A stretch of DNA of 64,000 nucleotides from Hsuehochloa calcarea (GCA_036346395.1 CM070599.1:6253232-6317231); one strand, 5' to 3'; positions 1 through 11,026 are shown, counted from the first letter of the stretch. The notes: generated by a model not told the origin, from the letters alone. Made by a program: numbers and translations.

Positions 1-1317
1 GGTACCGTCGTGACTACGATGAGACTTTTGCCCCTGTTGCCTATATGACCAATGTTTGCACTCTTGTTGCGGTTGCTTTTGTTCGCCGGTGGTCTATCTC
101 ACGGCTGGATGTTAAGAATGCCTTTCTTAATGGTGTTTTGCATGAGGTCTACATGTAGCTACCACTTGGGTATTCTGTTCCCGATGGACACGTTTGTCGT
201 CTTCGTCGTGCTCTTTATTGCCTCAAACATGCTCCTCGTGTCTGGTTTGCGCGTTTTACCACAATGATTACTACTATCGGTTTCACGATCCTGCTCTTTT
301 TGTCTGTCTCATCACGGGGTAGGACTCTACTTCTTCTGTATTCTTTTTGTCTATGTCTCGTCACGGGGTAGGACTCTACTTCTTCTGTATGTTGATGATA
401 TGCTCATGACTGGTGATGATTCCTCATTCATCACGTATGTGAAGTATATCAATGAGCAGTTTTTTATGATTGATCTTGGTTCTCTTACGTATTTACTTGG
501 GATTGAGGTCTCTTCCATGCTTGCGGGCTACTACCTCTCCCAGCAGAAGTATGTTCATGATCTTCTTGATCGGTCTGGTCTAACTTTCGCACTGCTGAGA
601 CTCCCATGGAGCTATCCCTACAGTTTCGTGTCACTGATGGTGATCTTCTTAAGGATCCTACTCGACATCTCCATCTTGTTGGGAGTCTGTTTTATCTAGT
701 GAGCACTCGTCCTGATATTGCTTATGTTGTTCATATCTTGAGTCAGTTCATGGCTCATTCTATCCATCTTCACTACAGTCACCTTCATGTTCTTAGTTAC
801 TTGTGTGGGGCTATCTCTCATAGTTTGTTTTTTTCTAGCTCCACCTCTCTACAGCTTAAGGCGTACTCCGATGCGACTTGGGCTAGTGATCCTTCTGATC
901 GTCGTGCTCTTTCTGCTTATTGTGTTTTTCTTGACTCCTTCCTGATCGCCTAGAAGACAAAGAAGTTGACTGCAGTTTTTCTCGTTCAAGTGCAGATGCT
1001 GAGTTGAGAGCTATGACAGCAGTGACTGCTGAGGTTACTTGGTTGAGGTGTCTATTTGCAGATTTTGGAGTGCCTGTGATGGGACCTACGACTCTTTTGT
1101 CCGACAGTACAAGTGCTATCAGTATTGCCCGTGACCCGGTGAAATATGAGCTCACCAAGCATATTGGTGTAGATGCTTCATACACTCGCTCATAGGTGCA
1201 GGAGGGAGTACTTGCTTTACAGTTTGTGCTCTCAGAGTTACAGATTGCTGACTTCTTTACGAAGCCACAGACTAGGGTACAACATTTGTATTTTCTCTCC
1301 AAACTCTGTGTGTGATC
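1..1317 (+). pseudogene. Ty1/copia pol fragment (reverse transcriptase to RNase H), broken
   Basis: This is the 3' part of a copia polyprotein read on the plus strand through several frames with stops. The start translates as DYDETFAPVA, followed near 95-155 by SRLDVKNAFLNGVLHEVYM, both signatures of the copia reverse transcriptase. The catalytic YVDD lies at 388-399. RNase H follows as YSDATWASDPSDRRALSAY near 875-930, then an acidic block near 1000-1060, and the usual end ADFFTKP near 1249-1269. The reading frame changes around 300-390, 600-660 and 950-1000, so the element is dead. A 49-bp-period tandem duplication (301-341 and 348-390) sits just before the YVDD box and explains one break. 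Gag, protease and integrase would lie to the left of the window. The element has the same orientation as the host gene starting at 1640 and probably sits in one of its upstream introns (inference). Confidence 0.9.
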
Positions 1318-1337
1318 CACCATGAGTTTGAGGGTTA

Positions 1338-1473
1338 TGTTAGAATAGGAATTCTTTTGTATTTTCTTATATGTATTTTGTATTTCCTTATATATGTATA
1401 GCATATATCCTCTTTTATTCCCGATATATATTGCCCGTTGGGCCTCTTAAATATACACACAATATTCATGACA
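1338..1473 (+). mobile_element. Short 3' LTR of the copia fragment
   Basis: Directly after the copia pol end there is a purine-rich tract (about 1324-1334), then a sequence that begins TGTTAGAATAGG and ends TTCATGACA, about 136 bp, AT-rich. It fits a small copia LTR with TG...CA ends. The partner 5' LTR is outside the window, so the exact ends are inferred. Confidence 0.6.
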
Positions 1474-1639
1474 TATACTTTTAATCTGAATGATATTGTT
1501 TGTTAGCGCTTTAACCTGAACTGTGAGTAGCACTGTGTTTGGAATTGAGGGAAAACAACTGGTGCATTATCGATGTTGTAGACTAATAGGTCTATATATA
1601 GAATTATAGAGCACACAGGTAATTGTTTGAACTTAACAG

Positions 1640-4600
1640 GTTGGTTCGACACCAGACTTGATGGTCGCCTACATTGATTTCTTTCTTGGAGGTGATGAGA
1701 AACGACTTGACGTGACATCCACAATCCAGAAGAGGTTCCCCATGTGTTTAATTTTTGGTGGTGATGGAAGCTATATGTCCCCATACTACCTACACAGCGA
1801 TACATTGTTATCAAATCTTCTTGGCCAGGTAAAAATAAGATGAACTTAATAGTGATGTGAAATACACCATTTTTTTATGTATATATTCCTTGTTTTCCAA
1901 TTATATTATTACATGAAGATTAGCCACATTGTCCCGTATTGTCGAAGTGTGTTGCGGTCGTTGGTTGGATACGGGTCCGAGGACTGAGGGTAGGGCACTT
2001 GCCCTCATCTAACCGTCAGCAGGGCTTTTCCCTGTCGAGGTAGCGAGGCTCTGAGGCCTGATTAGCCAGGGAGGCGAGAGATTGCCCTCTAAGCTCGGAT
2101 GTGACTCTTTCCGACGAACAAGGATGCTCTGATCTTTAGCCAACCGGTTAGGAACTAACTTTATTTATTTCTTTGCTTGATTGATAATGGATATATGCTA
2201 TCCCTTTTACAGGGACGATCCGACTCAGGGATTGAAAACCGAACCGTGGAATCGGCGTGCGTAACGATGTCGATTCTTGGCGGTTACGGTTTTCTCGAGA
2301 AAACTTCGGTCGAATTTCGTTTAAATTTGCTTAAAAATCAACCAAAATTCAAAATTCAAAATTTGAATTTGTAAACTCGAGAAAACCCGGCCGGGATTTC
2401 AAATCCCGGCCGCCACCGGTAAACCGGTTACCGGCCGGTAACCGGCGGTTACCGGCCGGGATTTCTATCCATGATTCCGACTTGATCCCTAAAAAATAAT
2501 CTGTAAGGAAACTTATCTCTTAACAATCCAATCTAATAACTTGCCTAACTAATAGATAATACCAAACACGTAATATATAGATTCCTAAATAACAAAACCC
2601 CCCAGTATTCGTGCTGCTACAGTAATGTGATGTTATAGTAACATGTGATGCTACAGTGCACACTCTAAAGTACTCTCCTGGATATTTGGACATAAAAAAG
2701 TGGAGAATTTGCCAGTCATTGATCAGGGATATGTTAGGTGCATAGTTTCTTGCACTGAAGGTCACTGAAATCATGCGGTGTTAGTTGAAACTGGTTTTGA
2801 TCTGATATTCTAGATTTATTGAGCATTCATGCCGATGGTATCAAAAAAATATAGTTTCTGATAAATGTGCTACAAAATGCAATTTTTTGTTTAATCACTC
2901 CCAGTGACTTTGTTTCCTTTTCCTAGTATGTATCGACTGCGATCTGGAACAGATTAGTTGCTGGCTTGAATGCTCAGTTGAGGACGGTAAGGCAAGGAAG
3001 CATCCGCTCAACTTTGGGACCCATTGTTTCTTGGATTAATAGTCACGGGAACCCCCAACTTGAGCGACATGGTGTTCGAGTGGAGCTAGGGTGGTTCCAG
3101 GCCACTGCATCGGGTTATTATCAGCTAGGTATTGTTGTAGCTGTGAATGAACACTTCTATAAGAGTCTCCACCGTCATGAGCATGTCCCAGATTTCAGTG
3201 ATCGCTCAAGGTATGAAAAAAATTTACCAACTACAATAGGCATGTCTTACAGAATATTTCTCTTGCTGTGTAAAAGAACTACAATGTTTTAATCCGACAG
3301 GAAGAACATTGCAGTTCCACTTCGGGGTTCCAAGCAGGTAAATCAGGATCAGCCTTGCACAAGCTATGCCGTTTCAAGAAAGCGGTTGACAGGCGGAGTG
3401 AATGGTGGGATCATAAATGAGGGAACACTGAAGTCATTGGATTATAAAAGAGATTATCTCTTCCCTTTCTCATTGCTATTACAAAATTGCAGGCCTATTG
3501 GCTATGCGGTAACCACCAGATCCTTTTCTTAAGAACATGAGTGTTCATGCTGGATTGACAATCACCCTAACTGGAACCATGCTATGACATTTCAGGAAAC
3601 ATTGCAGCTACTTATTTGTATTGTACTTCTGGGTGATTTTTCCATCACCCTGCTTATGCTTGTACAGTACTACTGGATATCTGTTGGAGCTTTCCTTGCT
3701 GTACTGCTTATTGCCCCCCTTGCTTTGGTTTCTCCTTCTCTTGCTGGTATCAATGCACTTTTCAGCCGAGGACCAAAAAGATCTTCTGTGACCCGTATTT
3801 TTGCACTTTGGAATACTACTTCTGTTGTAAACATTGTAAGTCTTTTTACATGTGATTTGTCCATGAACTCTTTTTATATCTGGTATTGTACAAGTAGCAT
3901 GTATCTGTTATTTCCTGTTGCAATCAGTTGAATTCTGTTGCAAGAGTTTTTTACAAAATTGATTACTTGCATTTCATTTGATATATCTTATTTCTATGCA
4001 GATTGTAGCAATCATCTATGGAGCTTTGTACTTTGGGCTCTCTTCTTTGGCAGTGTCTTCATTTGCTCCTGTATCTAACACAACAAGGTTAGATTACTTC
4101 TGTTCCTTTAGCGTCAATATTTGAACCGAGTTCCAGTATTCATTCTCCCAAACAAGAAAATGTTCCATTATTTAGGAATCCAGCTTATTATAATATATAT
4201 GACTTCCCATTTCCCAGCTAAGACTAAGAGTTTAGGTGGTATTTGTTGGGGTTACTCGGATAGGAAAACCCGTAGGCTAGTTGGGGTTACGGGCGTAGTG
4301 CTGCATGTTGTGACCTAGACAATTAGACATGTCTAGTTGGCAATTCAAATGAGTAGACTTAACCAAAATTTTCCACTGTTGGGTACAACAATAAGTATTT
4401 AGATAATAATTTTCTATCAGAATATCTTTTATTCTATCCAAATCTCTATTAAAATAATATGATTTGTTATGAAAGTACTCGGCCAAATTTTCAGCATTCC
4501 TATTTTAGAATTGAACCCTTGAATGAAGTGAAAAAAAATCATGTGCAACTTTATTTGAATTGTCTTGGTTTAAACTGTACATCTCTAGCCTTTTGTGTTG

Positions 4601-5642
4601 GGTGCAATTTGCTCAGTAACATTACATAGATACCACGACTTGGAAAATAATATCGATGTGTCACTGACATGTGGCCCTATGCCTTATCTGTCATCCTCAC
4701 ATTAAATGTTATTTTTCAATTTATACATCATTGCAATGTTACGGTGTAAATTTTCCCTTTGTGTTATGGTCAGAAACTCAGATCCCTGTGAGGCACTATA
4801 GCAGATGTGTGAACAGTACCTTGGGTATTGTAGCAAACCGTGAATAGTACCGCGTGTATTGTAGCTATGCTACCTATTTTCCCTAGATGGTTTGATTAGT
4901 TTCCTAGGATAAAGATTAGTTTCATTAGCTATCAGGTTATTATTAGGGATATGATCTTATCTATTAGTAAGGTTATCTTTTATAATTGGAAAGATTTGAT
5001 TGAATTGTTAGGTGGCCAGCACTATATAAGCACAACATTGTTATCCTTTCTTGTTAAGCAAAGAGATAAACAAACTCTCTAGTCTCCCTCTTCTAAAATC
5101 AGGCCTTAGAGCCTCTCTACCACGTTAGAGAAGAGCCTTCTCGGCGGCTAGATGAGGACGAGCATCCCTCAGTCCTCGGACCCGAACCCAACCAACGGCC
5201 AACATTTTGTTTGCTAAATAACATACTTAAAACTAGAATTGAATACTGAAATCCAATATGAATTGGGTATATCTGATTTGTGTCTTGTCTCTTTGATTCA
5301 ATACGGTGGTAATCTTACCATCTATATTTGGATGTAAGCAATATCCAAGCTCAATCCAAATTCCTTTAAAAATGTATTTTGGAGTTACACCTGTATCGTG
5401 ATTCTTCGTTGATAGAAAAGAACCCACAACTTGCCAGATCTTTCTTACATGTTAATCTCTTTGTTCTCGGGCACCTGCGCAGCTTCAAGAGCAGGGAAGA
5501 TAATGAATGGTGGATACTACCTATTATCCTATTTATTGTCAAGTCACTGCAAGCTGGACTGGTCAATTGTCACGTAGCAAATTTGGAGATACAGGATTAT
5601 TCGTTATTTAGCCCTGATCCGGATAGATTCTGGGCAATGTAG
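1640..5642 (+). CDS. C-terminal six exons of a large plant membrane glycine-rich protein (At5g11700/At4g32920/At5g47020-like)
   Basis: Six exons with GT-AG borders join in one open frame: 1640-1828, 2927-3210, 3301-3508, 3596-3835, 4002-4087 and 5495-5642, giving about 384 residues and a stop at 5640-5642. Recognisable family blocks are VDFFLGGDEKR-like (AYIDFFLGGDEKR), FPMCLIFGGDGSYM and SDTLLSNLL in the first exon, RLVAGLNAQLRTVRQG and RSTLGPIVSW in the second, ALVSPSLAGINALFSRGPKR and RIFALWNTTSVVN in the fourth, and the tail NEWWILP, HVANLEIQDYSLFSPD, RFWAM. Exons 4-6 encode about four hydrophobic membrane segments. The Arabidopsis relatives are about 1400 aa, so roughly the first 1000 residues must be encoded left of the window. 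All visible splice sites are intact, so the gene may still be functional. Introns 1 and 5 (1829-2926 and 4088-5494) are enlarged by LTR insertions. The biochemical role of the family is not established; annotations such as 'ephrin receptor-like' should not be taken as function. Confidence 0.8.
1950..2690 (-). mobile_element. Solo LTR-like insertion in intron 1, reverse orientation, interrupted by a hAT element
   Basis: The stretch from TGTTGCGGTCGTTGG at 1950 onward is, read on the minus strand, a close relative of the end of the LTR at 4762-5204: both share the block GGTCCGAGGACTGAGGG and a neighbouring CCTCATCTA. The other end lies near 2690 (TTTGGACA on the plus strand); it is set by TG...CA logic only and I found no convincing target-site duplication. 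It sits wholly in intron 1 of the glycine-rich gene, antisense to it. The Ds-like element at 2226-2474 is nested inside. Confidence 0.6.
2226..2474. mobile_element. Non-autonomous Ds-like hAT element (about 250 bp)
   Basis: The left end reads CAGGGATTGAAAACCG and the right end, on the other strand, reads CATGGATAGAAATCCCG; these imperfect terminal inverted repeats resemble the Ac/Ds type. Subterminal GC-rich motifs (CCGGTTACCGGCCGGTAACC, about 2424-2443) are palindromic. The flanks ATCCGACT (2218-2225) and TTCCGACT (2475-2482) form an 8-bp target duplication with one mismatch, the length expected for hAT elements. No transposase fits in this length. Confidence 0.8.
4762..5204 (+). mobile_element. 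Solo LTR in intron 5 of the glycine-rich gene
   Basis: The insertion starts TGTTATGGTCAG and ends ACGGCCAACA. Flanks CTTTG (4757-4761) and TTTTG (5205-5209) match at 4 of 5 positions, consistent with an old 5-bp duplication. A TATATAAG box lies at 5023-5030. The distal part is related to the reverse LTR in intron 1. No internal retrotransposon sequence is left, so this is probably a product of LTR-LTR recombination. Confidence 0.7.
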
Positions 5643-6400
5643 TCACCGGATGCGAGGATGGCAGTCTTAACTGCCTGGGTGCTGACAAGCTGCATTTTGT
5701 CTCCTGCATCCGTCAGCCTAATGCTGTTTCAGAATTCCAGAAGCAGCGGCGTGATACTCTAAACCTGGAACTTCCTCCTATTTATGGGAGCTTTCCAGAT
5801 ATGTTTAAAGTAGAATTGTGCCAGTCTGCAATATGTACTGCTCGTTAGAATAGGCCTGGTTTTTGAGTGAACTAGATTTCTGCAGTTTTTAGGTTTAGAT
5901 TAAACTACTTATCGAGTGTACAGAAAGACACCGGTGAGATTAGCGTTCGAATGGTGTACATTCTGTAAGTAATAGTGAACTCAGATCGATTCATTTGTAA
6001 AACAGTGTTTAGTGTTTTTGCTGTTTCTTTTCTTTTTTGTTGCCGTTCATTTGTACCCAGCAGTGCCTGGGTTGAACATTACAAGATGCCAAGATAATCA
6101 GTGGCAATCAAGAATCCTGGGAGCCGGTTATTTGGCGATTAGTCAATTTATGTCTTCTGTGGCGCAAGTATTAGAAAATGCCATGATAATGCGATCAGTG
6201 AAATTAACAAATTAGGATCTGCCAACTGTGACGCAGTTATTTGTATGTCATCGTGCTGATGCACTAGTGATTTATGTTGTGATCCCGGATGATAACAAAA
6301 ACTTCACATTTTTAGGCCATTTTATGGCACTATTGCACATTTTTCAGTTCTCCCTGGCTGAAATAACTAATCATGTGGAAGGTTCGATGAGTTCTATCAG
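5643..6400. other. 3' region of the glycine-rich gene and intergenic DNA
   Basis: This holds the downstream untranslated region of the glycine-rich gene and AT-rich intergenic sequence. No other exon, RNA gene or clear repeat was recognised. The last about 100 bases may be intron sequence of the lost amidase copy that follows. Confidence 0.5.
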
Positions 6401-6404
6401 GTAA

Positions 6405-6636
6405 ATGAATGAACGCCAATTGGATGCAATCGTGACACCCGACTCCACCGCTTCCGCTTTGCTCGCCATCGACGGCTTCCCGGACATCGTCGTGCCGGCG
6501 GGGGTACGACAAGCAGCGAGTCCCCTTTGCGATATGCTTCAGTGGGCTCAAGGGCTACGAGCCGAGTCTGATCGAGATGGCTTATGCGTTCGAGCAGGCA
6601 ACCAAAGTGAGAAGGATGCCTACTTTCAAGCCCTAG
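6405..6636 (+). pseudogene. Last-exon relic of a second amidase-signature hydrolase
   Basis: The translation starts MNERQLDAIVTPD and continues to IDGFPDIVVPAG, then needs a one-base frame change near 6499-6505 to continue as KQRVPFAICFSGLKGYEPS and on to AYAFEQATKVRRMPTFKP, stopping at 6634-6636. This matches the C-terminal part of the intact amidase gene (its exon 5, 25885-26241) block by block. The first four exons and the start of exon 5 are missing, and the frameshift makes it a pseudogene. It is the left-hand member of a former tandem pair, now cut off by the retrotransposon nest starting at 6699. Confidence 0.85.
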
Positions 6637-6698
6637 TGTGATGGTACTGCAATGGAGTGCCAAAAAAATTTGATGGGATTAAGTAGCGATTTCTTTCC

Positions 6699-7227
6699 TG
6701 TAGTAGCAAAAACGGACTATGCAGTAAAAGAAGGGGGGACCCTTGACAAGTTTAGAAGGGATCATCGGGAGAAGGGACTAGTTACAGTCCTCCATGAGAG
6801 GGTCTTACATTACCGTTCTAACCCTATGACAGTATTATGCGCGTAAGGGCTGCAGGGAAATCCCCTACTATGCTTAGGCCTTGGTCCATGGTGGGCGCTT
6901 CTGGACTTGGTCTACTCCGCTCATGCACCTGGTCCAGCCGCGATAGTAGGGTCTTCGGGTCCGTTCCAAAGGTGATCCGGAGGGCCTGCTGCTCTGGACC
7001 TCGCAGAGCCCCGGGGACCATCCGGGGAGGCTTCGGGTCCACCCCGAAGGTGACTCGACGGGCCTGCTGCCCCAGACCTCGTGGGGCTCCGGGGACCCCC
7101 CTGGGAGGCTTCGGTTCCACCCCAAAGGTGGCCCGGAGGCCTGCTGCCCCGGGCCTTGCGGAGAGGCTTTGGATCCACCCCTAGGGTGACCCAGGGTTCT
7201 TCGCCTGGGGTCCGCCCCTCAGAGTTT
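6699..7227 (-). repeat. 3' LTR of the Tat-like element
   Basis: It begins TGTAGTAGCAAAAA, like the right LTR at 21645, and both copies end in GTTTTGACGATTGCTTC. Relative to the right copy it lacks about 80 bp between GGGACTAG and CAGTCCTCCATGAG. It contains GC-rich tandem units of about 78 bp (about 6954-7190), each with a CTTCGGGTCCAC-like start and a GGGCCTGCTGC core. The inner border is approximate. Confidence 0.75.
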
Positions 7228-7643
7228 TGACGATTGCTTCTCTTGGGCGTTAGGGCCGGTGGGGCCGCCCCTACGACCTGCACCTCGCGGTCGAGGTCCT
7301 GCTTCGCCATGGCTGAAATCGTGCCGTTCTTCCCGAAGGGTACAGACACATCGCCCCCTTCGGCCTGGAGAAGCGATCTTTTACGCTGTCTTGTTCCCTG
7401 AGCGCTCACTGGGTCGCCGGTGCTCGGGCCTTGACCGGTGTCGGTTGGGTGTTGTCCGCCGTCGACTGGATGCCGTGCATTTACTGTGCCGCGACGTTCC
7501 ATTAATGGGGCACGATGCTCCATTAATGGGCCGCGCCGTGCCATTAATAGGGCGCGACTGTTCTCTCTAGGGCACACGCGTTGCTCGCTGGACCGTCGTC
7601 TCTTCGGGTTCCACACCTTGTCGTTTCATGTGCGCGACGCGGC

Positions 7644-7652
7644 TATAAATAG
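7644..7652 (+). promoter_or_regulatory. TATA box for the antisense ORF of the Tat-like element
   Basis: TATAAATAG on the plus strand about 220 bp upstream of the ATG at 7872. It points in the direction of the antisense ORF, not of gag-pol, so that ORF could be transcribed from its own promoter. Inferred from sequence only. Confidence 0.5.
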
Positions 7653-7871
7653 GGTGGGTTGCGCCCCCCAGTCACGCGTCCTTTCCTTTTGCTCTGCTCC
7701 TTTGGCCGACTTGCCCTGCTGCTAGATGACGAAGCGTTCGTGAGACGAGGGGGTTCCGGCGGCCCACACAGACGAGTTAGGTCGGTCGCTAGTGACACCG
7801 GCGGTGCTGCGGGTGCTTGCCAAGGAGGGCAAGATTGCGATCTCTCCCTCACGCGAACCCCTGGGTCGGAG

Positions 7872-8241
7872 ATGGTGCCGGCGCCTTGGGACAACGAGGC
7901 TGTCTTGTTCGCCTCTTTCCTTGATGCTGGCCTCTGGCTTCCCTACGTAGGGCTGGTCAGCTGTGTGCTGCAGTTGTACCGGGTGGAGCTAGCCCAGTTA
8001 ACCCCGAACTCCCTTGTGAAGCTCGGGGTATTCGAATGGGTGATGCGTTCCGCCGGGGTCGCTGGGGAGGGCCGGCTCTTCGCCTATCTTCACGACGCTC
8101 GCTGTCAGCTGAAGAAGACTAGCGAAACGCTCAATTTTGGGAGCGTTAATTTTCAGCCGAAGGCGCGCTACCTTCGGTAACTGCCAGCTCCCGCCTCTCG
8201 CAACTGATGGGAGACGGACTGGACCCGGTGATGTTTCTACC
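7872..8241 (+). pseudogene. Antisense ORF of the Tat-like element, first part (plant 'gypsy-type transposon' domain)
   Basis: From the ATG at 7872 the frame reads MVPAPWDNEAVLFASF and then ELAQLTPNSLVKLGVFEWVM, followed by GRLFAYLHDARCQL. This is the conserved plant domain called putative gypsy-type transposon (PF04195-like). It sits antisense between pol and the 3' LTR, as in Tat-type elements. The frame stops at 8178-8180; a GTAACT there could be a splice donor. The sequence is then cut by the TR-GAG insertion and resumes at 15309. The function of this domain family is unknown; a nucleic-acid-related role is often assumed. Confidence 0.65.
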
Positions 8242-8246
8242 ATATG

Positions 8247-9474
8247 TGATGCGGGGTGCCCGATCTTCTCGACGTAGAACCTCTCGATAACTTGTGTACC
8301 CTGACGAACCACCAGCTGATCCCCCGGGCCAATGCACGGACTTGCAACTCTATGGAAAATTCGCCCAAACACACACTTGATTAGATCCTCGCTGACCACA
8401 AGCGAAGATCGTCGAACCCTCAATTCCCAGCGGAAAAGCAAGAACGACCCCTTGTTCTCAACGCCCAATTCCCCCTGTTTTGGCTATAAGCACAACATGA
8501 GAATCAAGCAAAAGCTTTGAAAATGTATTAAACGTGATCTGAGGTTACAATAGGGGTCTAACCCTCAATATATAGTGCCCCTTCTCCTTCTCATGGCTGG
8601 CCAAGAGGCCCTACTCCTATTCTAATTCGGAATTAGAACTCTTACTCCAATTCCGACTCAATCTAAAACAAAAAGGAAACTCTAATTTTACAACCGTCAT
8701 ATTGTTTCGGTCATATCTTTTGATACAAGATGAATTTCGGAGTGAGGAAGGATCCATTGGATCGGGCTTGAAGTTATCTTTCCAACAAGCCCAAGAACAT
8801 CCTAATCGGACTCCGTTTGTGAAAGTTATGACCGTTTTACTCCGGACTGTCCTGCTGATTCCGAATCCGAATTTGATGCTGATTCCGAATCCGAATTGAA
8901 TCCAAACCTTTCTATCTTCAATTTCATTAATTGAAATGATTTGAATTCATGTGAAACTTGAGAAAGAGACTCTTGTGAACCTTTGAAAAGTCATGGCATA
9001 GCTTGATATCCTCCCAATATGTTGTACAAGCCACAGAATCATCAACTTTGTCAACTCTCGCGCGTTGGTCGGTCTGAATGTGCAACATGTACTCGAATAG
9101 CCATAACTTGTGGTAAAAGCTACAAATCACATGCCGTTTGATCCATTGGAAAGTAGACTTGATAAGCTTTTCAAATATATATATTGTGTATGCTAGATCC
9201 TTCCGAGTTTCTGCAAATATCGTCTTGAACTTGAGAAGTATCGTGTTCTTTGTCTTCCAATAAACCTTCTTCTTCAAACCTGAAAACAAGCGATGACCCG
9301 CTATTAGATAGTATAATATTCTCAACTAATTTAAAAGAAAATTCAGGGAACAGATTCACCTGTTGGATAAGTTTCTCTTATTTTTCAACTCTCTTAGTAA
9401 GCTCATGCTGTTATGAGGTATTTAATGAATTGAAAACACTATATGAAACAACATAGCTAAGGATGTCCGCATCA
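8247..9474 (-). repeat. 3' LTR of the gag-only element
   Basis: Direct repeat partner of 14080-15308, same length within one base, differing by scattered substitutions. The purine tract GAAGAAAGGGAGGA (minus strand, 9475-9488) abuts its inner end, marking it as the 3' LTR. Confidence 0.9.
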
Positions 9475-10117
9475 TCCTCCCTTTCTTCAAAAAAAGCCGT
9501 CCTCGGCTTTTGATAGCCTGAAAATGTGTAGACGAAGAAAACAACGTATATGCATGGTATATGTATGAATCAATTAATGTGTTCTTCTTCTTGTTTTTCA
9601 CAATCGATAGCTCGAAATCATATTTCAAATTGCCCAACTGACTCATATGATAAAATTGAACCTTCCCAACATCAAAGTCAACTAAAGTGGGTGAAAACAA
9701 ATTGATACCATTCCATGCTTCAACTGCGCTACTCTGATTAGTTATACATTTAAGAGATAAACAAATAGGCATCATATTGCGTTCTAAACAATAGACACTT
9801 GTATTTAAACCCATCTTAAAGAGATCATGACATTGTTCAATAGATGGTTTGCGCAAAACATGTAATTTTAAATCAACAAGATTATCACAAGTAATGCATA
9901 TTTGATAAACTAATAACATGTTATCTACACCAAAATCTCCAATCAAATTGAATTTATATGTGTGTATGTAGCTATTTACTAGTGATCTTAAGTATGAAAT
10001 TTCAAGAACCTTCTTAATCACACTAGATACATGTTTAGGACTATCGAATATGATATAACACAAAGAATCATTAATGTGTATTCTACTAAGAACTTCTTTG
10101 CGAGTAATCAATTTCAC
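9422..10117 (-). CDS. ORF of unknown function downstream of gag in the gag-only element
   Basis: A 231-residue frame on the minus strand whose last residues run into the 3' LTR. It starts MKLITRKEVLSRIHINDSLC and has mixed hydrophobic and polar composition with 9 or more cysteines. I see no zinc knuckle, protease DSG/DTG or reverse transcriptase motif. It follows the gag-like ORF 10124-10936 by only a few bases, so both could be one translated unit separated by a stop. It might be the diverged C-terminal half of the gag product. Function not assignable. Confidence 0.45.
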   Translation of the reverse strand: MKLITRKEVLSRIHINDSLCYIIFDSPKHVSSVIKKVLEISYLRSLVNSYIHTYKFNLIGDFGVDNMLLVYQICITCDNLVDLKLHVLRKPSIEQCHDLFKMGLNTSVYCLERNMMPICLSLKCITNQSSAVEAWNGINLFSPTLVDFDVGKVQFYHMSQLGNLKYDFELSIVKNKKKNTLIDSYIYHAYTLFSSSTHFQAIKSRGRLFLKKGRMMRTSLAMLFHIVFSIH

Positions 10118-10123
10118 ATTATG

Positions 10124-10936
10124 CTAATTAAGCATATCAAATTTAGAATGTGGAATCATCAAATGAATAATGGAGTTCTCAGTTTTACGCACCTTGTTTT
10201 CATAAACGACCAATTCAGTACCAATAGTGTTACCTTGATCTTCAGGTATTCCCTCTCCATCCCTGGTTAGCTCTTTATCTTTCTCTTCCAATGGTGAGGG
10301 CTCTTGAAACTCTAACTCCTTATTTGCTTGGTCCACCTGCACAATGTGAGATACAACACTAGAAATAGAGGGTAAGTTGTTAGGTTCAAAAATAATCTTA
10401 CGTGTCTTATCATCTATATCTCTCTTTTCTGTTGGTGTATCTCTCACAATCTCAATTGGGATGCTCTCAACCTCGCATATGGTGGAATCACACAACTCAC
10501 TCTTTTTATCACTCTCACTCAATTTGGCTATGTGGCTCTCATTCTCACATGGGTTTTGATACATATCATCATTGTAAGACCGTGGGCCAGCAAGGGCACA
10601 ACTACCACCAACCACGACCTCCTCACGTGTTGCGGGTTGTGACGGAGCAGCACTACTCATCACCTCGGTCGAAGAAAAATTTCCATGCTCGATCTTCTTC
10701 TCAAGTGACACCCCAGTGGATGAATAAGAACTAAAGAGCCGGCACAGATTTAATTGATGTGCTTGCATGTGTTTAAGTCTCTTTTCTGCCTTCATAGCAT
10801 ATTTCACAAGATCTTGCAGACTACGAAAATATTCATCTTGAAGTGCAGCAACGATCTGATAATTCAAGCCTGCTTTGAAGTATGTCTTTTCTTGATATGC
10901 ACTAGTGATATTGGCACGGCGCATTGCATGATTCAA
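10124..10936 (-). CDS. Gag-like ORF, middle part, of the gag-only element
   Basis: A 270-residue minus-strand frame that begins in the retrotransposon gag domain: NHAMRRANITSAYQEKTYFK and a following run with FRSLQDLVKYAMKAEKRLK, as in the second half of plant gag proteins (PF03732-like). The rest is acidic and Ser/Glu-rich, without a CCHC knuckle. The N-terminal part of gag lies at 11027-11265 in a different frame; the intervening 90 bases (about 10936-11027) look like gag sequence with a frame break (RELL and HVE blocks). No pol follows. Confidence 0.6.
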   Translation of the reverse strand: MNHAMRRANITSAYQEKTYFKAGLNYQIVAALQDEYFRSLQDLVKYAMKAEKRLKHMQAHQLNLCRLFSSYSSTGVSLEKKIEHGNFSSTEVMSSAAPSQPATREEVVVGGSCALAGPRSYNDDMYQNPCENESHIAKLSESDKKSELCDSTICEVESIPIEIVRDTPTEKRDIDDKTRKIIFEPNNLPSISSVVSHIVQVDQANKELEFQEPSPLEEKDKELTRDGEGIPEDQGNTIGTELVVYENKVRKTENSIIHLMIPHSKFDMLN

Positions 10937-11026
10937 CTCATTATAGTAATCTTGGACAACTTTGCATCCTTATGTAATGCTCTCCACGTGGCGTAGTAGT
11001 TCCCGTTCATAATAGGATGGAACAAG

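Noticed and set aside
883..1404. 173-residue minus-strand frame
   Set aside because: It is the complement of the copia RNase H region.
6824..7616. Overlapping open frames on both strands near the left Tat-like LTR
   Set aside because: They arise from GC-rich tandem repeats in the LTR.
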